A model generated the notes under the pieces. It did no database searches, was not told the origin of the DNA, and was given only the letters and a program-made list of their open reading frames with translations. Shown in pieces: positions 27,116-35,087 of a DNA stretch of 64,000 nucleotides (position 1 is its first letter; the number at the start of each line of letters is the position of its first letter). A program made the position numbers and the translations under genes. Source of the DNA: HT1-32 sp040219025 (GTDB taxonomy: Bacteria > Pseudomonadota > Alphaproteobacteria > Rhodospirillales > HT1-32); NCBI GenBank assembly GCA_040219025.1, contig JAVJTE010000003.1, positions 1 through 64,000 on the forward strand, written 5' to 3'.

Positions 27116-28729
27116 TCACGCCAGAATGGCGTCTGCTGCTTTCTCGGCAATCATCACCGTCGGTGCGTGGGTGTTACAGCTGGGCATCCGCGGCATGACA
27201 GACGCATCGACAACACGCAGCCCCCCGATGCCATGCACCCGCAGGTTGCCATCAACCACCGCATCAGCCCCGACACCCATCCGGCAGGTCCCGACAGGGT
27301 GAAAGACAGACTCAGCCGTCTCGCGCACCCAGCTGTCGATTTCCTGATCCGACTGCACCCCGGCACCCGGTGATATTTCCCGGTCCCGATAGGGATCGAA
27401 CGCCGGTTGTGCAAAGATACGACGCAACAGCCTGACCGCATCACGAATCGTACGGCGGTCGGTTTCGGTCGCCAGATAGTTCGCGGTGATCCGGGGGGCC
27501 TCGAACGGGTCTGCTGATGCCAGCCGCAATTCCCCCGTACTTTCCGGACGCAGCTGGTAGGCATTGGCAAAGAACCCGTGCCCGTCAGCCGGCCCGGCCT
27601 TCGCGAACGGGTTCCAGCGTACCGCCGCCGTCGACAGCCCCGGCAGGAAATGACACTGGATGTCCGGATCATCGAGTTCCGGGCGGGTTTTCACCAGCGC
27701 CCCGGTCAGCAGGGGAAACTTTGAGGCCGGGCCGGAACCGAACAGCATTGCCTGCACCACCGCCCGGACAGCCCGGTCGGCCCGCAGCAGGCTGTGCATG
27801 GTGATCGGCTGCAGACAGGCATGCTGTACCCGGACCAGCAGATGATCCTGCAAGTTCTGTCCCACGCCCGGCAGGTCATGCACGACATCAATCCCCGTCG
27901 ACCGCAAATGCTCCCCCGGCCCGATTCCCGACAGCATCAGCAGTTGCGGTGAATTGACCACGCCACCGCACAGGATCACCCCGCGCCGGGCCAGCGTTGT
28001 CCGGGTATCACCACCCTGCCGCCATTCCACGCCGGTGACATCCCGTCCCTGCATCAGCAGTCTTGTTGTCTGCGCCTCGGTACGTACCTCAAGATTTTTT
28101 CGGCCAAGTGCCGGTAACAGAAAGGCTGCCGCCGAACTGTGCCGCCGCCCGTCTGCAATATTGAAGTGATAGCGACCGACACCTTCCTGATCTTCGCCAT
28201 TGAAGTCGTCGGTCTCCGGCAATCCGGCCTCGCGCCCTGCCGTCAGAAATGCATCATAGAGCGGGTTTTTATCTTCCGGCCGGGTCACCGGCATCGGGCC
28301 GTCTGCACCATGCCGGTCGTTCGCACCGTCCTGATAGTTCTCCGACCGGCGAAAGTAAGGCAGCACATCCTCGAATGACCAGCCGGGCAACCCGGTCTGC
28401 GCCCAGATGTCATAGTCCAGGGGCAGGCCACGGGTATAGACCATGCCATTGATGGAGGAGGAACCGCCCAGCACCTTGCCACGCGGCCAGAAAAGCCTGC
28501 GACCGTTCAGGTTCGGCTCCGGCTCGGTGTGATAGAACCAGTTATGTGCCCTGCCCCGCAGCAGTTTGCCGGTCATCAGCGGTATTCTGAACCAGGGATG
28601 GCTGTTGCGTTTGCCCGCCTCAAGCAGCAGCACAGTGAAACGACCATCCGCCGTCAGCCGGTTGGCCAACACACAGCCGGCTGACCCGGCACCCACAATG
28701 ATGTAGTCGAAGCTTTCCTGCTCACTCAT
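27116..28729 (-). CDS. GMC-family FAD oxidoreductase (choline-dehydrogenase-like)
   Basis: The 537-residue protein begins FDYIIVGAGSAGCVLANRL (FAD site), continues with the GMC signature GGSSSINGMVYTRG, and ends with HPVGTCRMG (first catalytic His) and SCNTHAPTVMIAEKA. In choline dehydrogenases the second catalytic residue is Asn (N-x-N-APT); here it is His, giving a His-His pair as in some alcohol oxidases. It oxidises an alcohol, unidentified. Its ATG overlaps the end of the upstream hydrolase reading frame by 8 bases. Confidence 0.93.
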   Translation of the reverse strand: MSEQESFDYIIVGAGSAGCVLANRLTADGRFTVLLLEAGKRNSHPWFRIPLMTGKLLRGRAHNWFYHTEPEPNLNGRRLFWPRGKVLGGSSSINGMVYTRGLPLDYDIWAQTGLPGWSFEDVLPYFRRSENYQDGANDRHGADGPMPVTRPEDKNPLYDAFLTAGREAGLPETDDFNGEDQEGVGRYHFNIADGRRHSSAAAFLLPALGRKNLEVRTEAQTTRLLMQGRDVTGVEWRQGGDTRTTLARRGVILCGGVVNSPQLLMLSGIGPGEHLRSTGIDVVHDLPGVGQNLQDHLLVRVQHACLQPITMHSLLRADRAVRAVVQAMLFGSGPASKFPLLTGALVKTRPELDDPDIQCHFLPGLSTAAVRWNPFAKAGPADGHGFFANAYQLRPESTGELRLASADPFEAPRITANYLATETDRRTIRDAVRLLRRIFAQPAFDPYRDREISPGAGVQSDQEIDSWVRETAESVFHPVGTCRMGVGADAVVDGNLRVHGIGGLRVVDASVMPRMPSCNTHAPTVMIAEKAADAILA

Positions 28730-29594
28730 CGAGGAAACCGCAGATCAGGTGCACGGTCCGGGCCGTTGCCTGCGGCGTTGCATGGCCCGGCAGGTCGAGC
28801 CGCCGCCCGCCGGGGATCAGCGACACAACCTCATCCAGATAGGGGTAGAGCATGTCATCTGTCTCGCCCGCCGCAATACAGGGCCGGGTAATCAGCGGCA
28901 GCCGGTCACGTTTCGGATGGCGAAAAGCTGCGCGATAGGAGTGATGATAGGTACGGATGGATTTCAGTATCTCCACCACCATGTCATGCAGGTCATCCGC
29001 ATCCGGCAGGCCGGTATCGCGGCGATGGTCCGCATCGCGCTGAAACCACGGCCAGAACAGGAACTGATCACGCTGAAAATGCCAGGCCCAGTTGATCTGG
29101 CTGCCATTCAGATCCGGTGCAATCTCCGGTGCGTAGGTGCGGAGAATTTCTGCCTGTTCCTCCGGGGCATACAGGCCCATGCCGTCAATCACCAGTTTGC
29201 GCACCCGGTCCGGCCTCGAGATGGTAAGTTCCATCGCAATCGATGCCCCGGTATGGGTGCCTTAGAGATCGCACTGCTCCAGCCCCATCGCGTCAAGAAA
29301 CCGCCCGAGCGCATCGGCAAAATCACCAATGGCAGGCTCCGCCATTGCAGGCGGACAACTGTCACCGTTGCCAAGCGTATCCGGCGCGATGACCCGCCGG
29401 GTCTTGCCGAATTCAGCCACCAGACCGGCAATCTGCAGGGAAGACCCGGGGCTGGCATGAACCATCACCAGCGGCAGCCTGTCCGTTGTCTCCGCAGATT
29501 CCGCATACCGGTAATGTACCTGCCCCTCGGCAATCGACCGGAATCCCCGCAGGACCGTACGTTTCGCGTCATCATGGCCTGCGGGCTGCATCAC
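28722..29594 (-). pseudogene. Alpha/beta hydrolase interrupted by one in-frame TAA
   Basis: Two parts lie in the same frame: residues 1-110 (29594-29265) and a second part that reads through from 29261 to 28722. They are separated only by TAA at 29264-29262. The sequence around the stop, DL-stop-GTHTGASIAMEL, looks like DLYGTHTGA with a Tyr codon turned into TAA. Total length with readthrough would be about 290, normal for the fold; the HASPGSSLQI oxyanion loop and the final PGHATPQATA histidine region are intact. The nucleophile elbow is G-T-H-T-G, without a serine, as in some hydrolase subfamilies. It starts (GTG 29594 or ATG 29591) at the aldolase stop. It may be a recent pseudogene, a sequencing error, or two polypeptides. 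Confidence 0.8.
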
Positions 29595-30371
29595 CTATTC
29601 CCGGAAGCCCGGGTCGATACGGTCGAGCATGCGCAGCAAGGCCGGCCATTCCCGTTCGCCCGGCACATATTTGCTCTCCCGGAAGAAACGGGATGCCTGC
29701 TGCATGACATCCGGGTCAATCGGGTGAATTTTCTGTCCGGTCTGCAGGATATCGAGCTGTAACTGGCAGGCTTCCTCAAGATAGTAGATCAGATGAAACG
29801 CCTCCTGCACATGTCGGCCACAGGACAGCAGGCCGTGATTGCGCAGCATCAGTACCGGGTTCTGCCCCAAAGCCGCTGTCATCCGTTTCAGCTCCGCCTT
29901 GTCCGGCAGGACACCTTCGTAATCATGGTAGGAAATCCGGTCCATGAATCGCAATGCCGTCTGGTTGCTGGGCAGCAGACCACAATCCAGCGAGGAGACC
30001 GCGATTCCGGGCCGGGTATGGGTATGGATGACACTGCCGACATCCGGCCGGGCCTCATGCACGGAGGAGTGAAAGCCGAACCCGATCGGATTGACCAGAT
30101 CCTGCAGGCCGGCTTCGACCGCCTCGTCCTGAACCACATTGCCGTCCAGATCGCATTTCACCAGGCTGGAAGCTGTCACTTCCTCGAAGAAATGGCCGTA
30201 CCGGTTAATCAGGATATGGTGTTCCGGCCCCGGAACACGCGCCGTCACATGGGTGAAGATCATGTCGGTCATGCCGAAATAATCGATCAGCCGATAGGCC
30301 GCCGCAAGATTGACCCGGACCTCCCATTCCGCCTCGGAAACCTTGCCGCGCAGTGATTGTTGATCGTTCAT
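29595..30371 (-). CDS. Class II aldolase/adducin-family protein
   Basis: The 258-residue protein has the class II aldolase metal site: IHTHTRP (two His) and LRNHGLL (third His), plus an N-terminal YFGMTDMIFTHVTARVPG block. Related enzymes are fuculose-phosphate aldolases and decarboxylases acting on hydroxy-acids. It is the first gene of the aldolase-hydrolase-GMC operon, which with the TRAP transporter and the monooxygenase/isomerase pair makes a small catabolic island. Substrate not identified. Confidence 0.9.
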   Translation of the reverse strand: MNDQQSLRGKVSEAEWEVRVNLAAAYRLIDYFGMTDMIFTHVTARVPGPEHHILINRYGHFFEEVTASSLVKCDLDGNVVQDEAVEAGLQDLVNPIGFGFHSSVHEARPDVGSVIHTHTRPGIAVSSLDCGLLPSNQTALRFMDRISYHDYEGVLPDKAELKRMTAALGQNPVLMLRNHGLLSCGRHVQEAFHLIYYLEEACQLQLDILQTGQKIHPIDPDVMQQASRFFRESKYVPGEREWPALLRMLDRIDPGFRE

Positions 30372-30396
30372 TGTCCCACCCGTCTGTCAAATTCAA

Positions 30397-30432
30397 GTCG
30401 CTGAAACCATTGCATCAGCTTACGCCAGCGAC
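30397..30432 (-). terminator. Possible hairpin terminator after the methyltransferase gene
   Basis: GTCGCTG (30397-30403) and CAGCGAC (30426-30432) pair with a 22-base loop that can also fold on itself. On the minus strand it is followed by TTGAATTTG, a weak U-rich tail. It would separate the glycosylation operon from the aldolase operon. Confidence 0.35.
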
Positions 30433-30437
30433 GGGCA

Positions 30438-30980
30438 TCATCCAACCTTCACCGCCTCGACATTCAGCATCATCAGGCGACCGTTTTCCTTGTCCATATG
30501 CGGCAGGTAAGCCTGGCTGAAATCATCAATCCCCATCTCCGCCAGATCGGTTGTCTGCCAGTCATATCGCCGGACATCCCGGAAACCTGCCGCTTCAAGC
30601 CCGGCGGCAAGGCTGCTGAAATCGAAGATCATGCCATGCAGATCCCACGGATCTTTCTGGCCGCCGACGACCAGTCCCAGCAGTTCATCGATATTGCCGA
30701 CCTCGCGGTAACGCTCGACAACCGCGGCAAAGTCCGCCGTCGACAGGCGTAATGTCGCACCCGGCTTCAGAACGGACTGCCAGTGGCGCAGCAGAGTGAC
30801 CCATTCATGACGGCCGAAATGTTCGATATTGGCGCAGCTGTAGATAAAATCGGCACTGTCCGGTGCAAACGGCAGATCACGCAGATCGGTCACCAGATCG
30901 ACACCGTCAAACGGCTGGATATCAACATTGATGTAGCCCGGAATGATACGCGGGCCGCAGCCGAGATGAAGTTTCCGCAT
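30438..30980 (-). CDS. SAM-dependent methyltransferase of the glycosylation island
   Basis: The 180-residue protein begins MRKLHLGCGPRIIPGYINVD, the SAM-binding loop of a class I methyltransferase seen in many sugar-modification clusters, with IEHFGRHEW (post-motif IV) and LKPGATLRLS. The family often acts on nucleotide sugars or glycan chains. Its ATG at 30980 shares one base with the upstream methyltransferase stop (TGATG), so the two are translationally coupled; upstream in-frame starts inside that gene are unlikely. Last gene in the operon. Confidence 0.85.
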   Translation of the reverse strand: MRKLHLGCGPRIIPGYINVDIQPFDGVDLVTDLRDLPFAPDSADFIYSCANIEHFGRHEWVTLLRHWQSVLKPGATLRLSTADFAAVVERYREVGNIDELLGLVVGGQKDPWDLHGMIFDFSSLAAGLEAAGFRDVRRYDWQTTDLAEMGIDDFSQAYLPHMDKENGRLMMLNVEAVKVG

Positions 30981-31726
30981 CACCTGACACCACACCGGGC
31001 AACTGCCATGATTTTCCAGTCCCCATCCGTGGCTGCCTCGTCCGGCGCCATCCAGCACATGAACCGGACCGAGGCGAAACCGGCCTCCGTTGCAATATCT
31101 GTCAGTTCGGCCGGGGTCCAGAGACGATGAACCAGCCGGTTCGAGAAATGCTGTATCTCACCGTCCGGACCTTCCGCCTCGAACTGATTACAGACCTCGA
31201 CAAGCTGGCGCATCGGGTCACTGACGGCTCTCATATCAACATGATAGGCCCATCCACCGGACCGGAAGTCCCGCACCTCGTTGCGCGGCGGATCAATCAG
31301 GGCCGCAACACCGTTCCAGCAATCAAAGACGAATGACGATGAGGGATGAAGACGCGTTACAATGGCCTGGAACATCGACAGCAGGGAGGCGCGGTCCGTC
31401 ACATAGTTCACAACATTGAACATGGCCGCAGCACCATCAAACTCACCCGGGGGCACCTGCTCAACCGGTCCGGTAATGAACGTCACCCGGTCATGCGGGC
31501 CAGCGTTTCGTGCCGAGGCGATCATGTCATCATCAGTATCGACAGCCGTGACGGAAATGTTGTGGGCAGCAAATGCCCGACTGTGATTTCCGGTACCACA
31601 GCCCACTTCCAGCAGCCGGTGACATTCCTGTCCCGAGCCATCCGTCAGCAGCCGGAGTACGACTGCCGCCTCGGCCACATAGTCTTTGGCGGCATAGAGG
31701 CGGTTGTAATGCTGATAAAAATCCAC
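30980..31726 (-). CDS. Class I SAM-dependent methyltransferase
   Basis: The 248-residue protein has a full class I methyltransferase core: LLEVGCGTGNHSRAFA (motif I, about 39-54), ITAVD-like VTAVDTDD (acidic residue of strand 2), and FNVVNYVTD (motif IV). Its N-terminus, MDFYQHYNRLYAAKDY, is shared with methyltransferases of polysaccharide and glycopeptide clusters. It follows the aminotransferase by 3 bases, so aminosugar N-methylation is a natural but untested reading. Confidence 0.85.
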   Translation of the reverse strand: MDFYQHYNRLYAAKDYVAEAAVVLRLLTDGSGQECHRLLEVGCGTGNHSRAFAAHNISVTAVDTDDDMIASARNAGPHDRVTFITGPVEQVPPGEFDGAAAMFNVVNYVTDRASLLSMFQAIVTRLHPSSSFVFDCWNGVAALIDPPRNEVRDFRSGGWAYHVDMRAVSDPMRQLVEVCNQFEAEGPDGEIQHFSNRLVHRLWTPAELTDIATEAGFASVRFMCWMAPDEAATDGDWKIMAVARCGVR

Positions 31727-31729
31727 GGA

Positions 31730-32842
31730 TCAACGCTCGAAATAGCTTCTGACCACCTCGCATACCCGGTCGATATCACTTTCAGACAGCGCCGGGTGGA
31801 TCGGCAGGCACTGGCCGTGTTCATGCGCCCGGATGGCGTTCGGGAACCGGCTGTCATCCAGATTCTGGGTTTCTTTCAATCCGACAAAGCAGGGCTGGCG
31901 GTGCAGCGGATAAAAGAACGGTCTGGACTGCACGCCGTTCTCGTTGACGTAATTCAGCAGCGCCTCGCCCGCCGGGGAAAACAGAAACAGCCGAAACGGC
32001 ACATAGCCGGACCGGGGCTGGCGCTTCAACAGATAGACATCCGGCAGACCGGCAAGGTTCGCTTCATACCGGGCCAGATGCGCGGCCTTGCGGGCCAGTA
32101 TTTCCGGCATCTTTTCGAGCTGTGCCAGGCCAATCGCCGCCTGCATGTCGGTGATGCGGAAGTTATAGCCGATGGCCGGATGGACATAGGCACCCCGGTC
32201 GAAACGCCCCTGATTGCGCAACAGGCGCAGCCGGTCGTAGACCGCCTCGTCACGGCAGGTCACATACCCGCCCTCACCCGTCGTAATGGTCTTGTCAGCA
32301 AAAAACGAAAAACAGCCGACATCGCCCATGGCACCGGCATGGACGCCATCATAATGCACGCCGATGGCTTGTGCCGCGTCTTCAATGATCAGCAGGTCAT
32401 GTCGTTTGGCGAAGTTCCGGACCGCATCCATATCACCGCACATACCGAACATATGAACCGGCATGATGGCCTTTGTGCGTTCCGTCACCAGATCATCCGC
32501 ATCCGACAGATCGATCTGGAAATTATCGCCGGTCACCTCGACAAAGACCGGGATTGCGCCGGTCATCAGAACCGCATTGGCCGACCCGATAAAGGTCACA
32601 TCGGGAACCAGCACCTCGTCCCCCGGCCCGATCTCCAGCGCCAGCAGCCCCAGCACCAGCGCCAGCGTGCCGTTGGGTGCAAAAACGCCATGGGGCACGC
32701 CGATCATGTCATTGAGACGTTCGGTAAATTCGGCGCTTTTCGGGCCTTCGGTAATCCAGCCGCTTTCAAGGCATTCGCTGACCAGTGCCTGCTCGCGGTC
32801 GTCGAACCAGGGTGAAACCTGTGTAATTACCTTATCCGTCAT
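31730..32842 (-). CDS. DegT/DnrJ/EryC1-family PLP-dependent sugar aminotransferase
   Basis: The 370-residue enzyme should transfer an amino group to a 3- or 4-keto nucleotide sugar (perosamine, QuiNAc or Pse/Leg routes). The PLP lysine is K184 in FADKTITTGEGG, and D155 of IIEDAAQAIG stacks on the cofactor nitrogen. The substrate-binding start GWITEGPKSAEFTERL is typical. It stands between the TPR glycosyltransferase and two methyltransferases, so it likely makes the sugar those enzymes handle. The dehydratase needed for its keto substrate is not in this window. The nearest relatives may be perosamine synthases. Confidence 0.9.
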   Translation of the reverse strand: MTDKVITQVSPWFDDREQALVSECLESGWITEGPKSAEFTERLNDMIGVPHGVFAPNGTLALVLGLLALEIGPGDEVLVPDVTFIGSANAVLMTGAIPVFVEVTGDNFQIDLSDADDLVTERTKAIMPVHMFGMCGDMDAVRNFAKRHDLLIIEDAAQAIGVHYDGVHAGAMGDVGCFSFFADKTITTGEGGYVTCRDEAVYDRLRLLRNQGRFDRGAYVHPAIGYNFRITDMQAAIGLAQLEKMPEILARKAAHLARYEANLAGLPDVYLLKRQPRSGYVPFRLFLFSPAGEALLNYVNENGVQSRPFFYPLHRQPCFVGLKETQNLDDSRFPNAIRAHEHGQCLPIHPALSESDIDRVCEVVRSYFER

Positions 32843-32894
32843 CTTCCGCGATCCTCAGTTAATCTGCCCGTCCGGCCTGTCATATAGTGCATAT

Positions 32895-35087
32895 CTAATC
32901 CGGGGCATTCTGTCGAAGCCAGAGAGTATGACAGGCATCCTCCAGCGATCTGGTGAAATCCTCTGCATGGCAGAGCGGGCTTGCCGCCACCGCTGATCTC
33001 AGATTCTGCCGATAGCCCGCCAGTCGCGCCTGATCGGCGATCAGTGACGTTGCTACCCTCGCATACTCATCCAGATCATCTGTAATCAGATCCTCAAGAC
33101 CGACGGTGGTCAGCAGGCTGGCCCCGACCCGACCGGCATGCGCCGTCCCGCGCAGGGTGACAACCGGCACCCCCATCCACATGGCCTCACAGGTTGTCGT
33201 GGTCCCGGCATAAGGGAACGGGTCCAGTGCAACATCGATATCGCGATACAGCGCGAGATGTTCGGCCAGATCCTTCACATGGCCAATCAGCGTGAGGCGA
33301 TCCGGCGCAAGCCCTGATTCTTCGGCAATCTGCATGAACTGTTCCCGCACCTTGGCATCTGCCAGCGGCCGCGCCTTGAGCAACAGCCGGGCCGCCGGAA
33401 CCGATGCCGTCAGCCGTGCCCAACAGGACATGACCTGCGGCGTGACCTTGGCCAGATTGTTGAAAGACCCGAAAGTCGGGGGCCGGTCTTCGCTTCGTGA
33501 CGGGGCCGGCGCGTTTGGCGGCGGACCATAGCAATGGAACCCGTTCGGCAGCCGCACCAGCCGTTCGGTATGAAAAGCGTCATCCGGGTCCGCAGCGGCA
33601 TCGGTCAGGCGATAATCCATTTCCGCCAGCCCGGTGGTCCCCGGATAGCCGAGCCAGGTCAGCTGGATTGGTGCGGCCCGTTTGGCGAACATCCCCAGCC
33701 GGTTGCCCGCCGTATGGCCGGACAGGTCCACCAGCAGGTCAATCGCATCAGACCGGATCATGGCCGCAGCAACGCTGTCATCCCTGCCGCGGAGATCACG
33801 CCAGCCGTCGGACAGCCCGCGCAGGCGGGAGGTCACGCCATCCGGGGCGGCAACATCACTGTAGCAGATCACTTCAACCGCGTTCCGGTCATGCGCCCGC
33901 AGCACGGGCTCAAGAAAGAAGGCAACGGAATGGCTGCGGAAATCCGCAGAAACATATCCGATACGCAGAGGTCGGGAAGCACGTTGGGAATGAAGTTCCG
34001 TCACCGGCGGAGCAGAACCTTCCACCCCCCCGCCCTGACCGAATGCCCGGCCAAAGGCCAGATGCTCGTCATGGATCTCCTGCGATGTCCGGGCAGGGTC
34101 ATAGCGCAGACAAAGCAGCAGGTTGCTCCACAATCCCGCATCTCCCGGCCGCAGCTTCACCGACTGCCGGTAAGCCGTGATCGCGTCTTCATATCGGGCC
34201 TGTGCCTTCAGCGCGTTACCCAGATTGCTCCAGGCATCCGCATTGCCCGGATCACCATCAACGGCAGCCGCCAGGAAGGCTTCGGCCTCTGCGGCCTGCC
34301 CGTCCAGGATCAGCGCAGAGCCAAGCCCCAGATAGGCCGGAACGAATCCCGGTCGTGCCTCGATTGCCAGCTGGTAGCTCTCGCCCGCCCGGTCCAGTCG
34401 TCCCTTCAACTGCCAGGCACCGGCCAGGTTTGTCAGATAATCCGCATTACCCGCATCCATGCGCAGCGCCTTCTGGAACGCAGTGATTGCCTCATCAAGG
34501 TCACCTGTCGCCCGTAGGCCGAGACCCAGCGCATTCTGCACATCCGGTGCACTCGGCCATTGCCGGGCAAGCGCCCGCAAATCGTCAATAACAGAAGCTG
34601 CATCACCAAGTGCGATTTTCAGGCTGGCCAGATTTAACTGCGTCACGGGATCATCCGGGCGCAGTTTCAGGGCAGCCGTGAAAGCTGCTACGGCCTCGGT
34701 CAGATTGTTCTGCGCGAACTCCGCACTGCCAAGGGCCGCAAGTGCTGCCGGGTAAGTCGGATAACGGACCAGCAGGCCCTTCAATTCAGCAACCGCAGCC
34801 GGTACCTTGCCCAGATCAATCAGCGTATTGGCCAGATTGACGGTCGCTTCCGGAAAATCGGGACGGAGTGACAATGCGCTCCAGTAATGCCGGGCCGCCG
34901 GTGCGAACCGCCCCAGTGCATGCTGGCAATTTCCCAGCCGCCAGTAGAGTTCCGGTGTTTCCTGTTCAAGAACCATCTGAGTATAGAGATCGGCAGCCCC
35001 GGCAAAATCCCCGTCGGCTTCAAGCTGCCGCGCCGCCTGCAGTCTCTGTTCGGCCTCAGTAATTCCGGTAACTCCCTTGCAGGACAA
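32895..35087 (-). CDS. TPR-repeat GT41 (OGT/SPINDLY-like) glycosyltransferase
   Basis: The 730-residue protein has about nine to ten TPRs (about residues 10-350) followed by a GT41 catalytic region from about 370: RIGYVSADFRSHS, LLVDLSGHTAGNRL, PIQLTWLGYPGT, FGSFNNLAK and ALDPFPYAGTTTTCEAMWMG, all hallmarks of O-GlcNAc-transferase-type enzymes. It probably glycosylates Ser/Thr on protein targets held by the TPRs. No ATG or GTG lies near; the TTG at 35087 is used here. GGGAG at 35070-35076 would instead suit an ATT at 35063, so the start is uncertain. It overlaps the previous gene by 32 bases. Confidence 0.92.
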   Translation of the reverse strand: MSCKGVTGITEAEQRLQAARQLEADGDFAGAADLYTQMVLEQETPELYWRLGNCQHALGRFAPAARHYWSALSLRPDFPEATVNLANTLIDLGKVPAAVAELKGLLVRYPTYPAALAALGSAEFAQNNLTEAVAAFTAALKLRPDDPVTQLNLASLKIALGDAASVIDDLRALARQWPSAPDVQNALGLGLRATGDLDEAITAFQKALRMDAGNADYLTNLAGAWQLKGRLDRAGESYQLAIEARPGFVPAYLGLGSALILDGQAAEAEAFLAAAVDGDPGNADAWSNLGNALKAQARYEDAITAYRQSVKLRPGDAGLWSNLLLCLRYDPARTSQEIHDEHLAFGRAFGQGGGVEGSAPPVTELHSQRASRPLRIGYVSADFRSHSVAFFLEPVLRAHDRNAVEVICYSDVAAPDGVTSRLRGLSDGWRDLRGRDDSVAAAMIRSDAIDLLVDLSGHTAGNRLGMFAKRAAPIQLTWLGYPGTTGLAEMDYRLTDAAADPDDAFHTERLVRLPNGFHCYGPPPNAPAPSRSEDRPPTFGSFNNLAKVTPQVMSCWARLTASVPAARLLLKARPLADAKVREQFMQIAEESGLAPDRLTLIGHVKDLAEHLALYRDIDVALDPFPYAGTTTTCEAMWMGVPVVTLRGTAHAGRVGASLLTTVGLEDLITDDLDEYARVATSLIADQARLAGYRQNLRSAVAASPLCHAEDFTRSLEDACHTLWLRQNAPD

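Noticed and set aside
31346..32815. 489-codon plus-strand frame opposite the aminotransferase and methyltransferase
   Set aside because: The minus-strand genes have PLP and SAM motifs; the opposite product has none.
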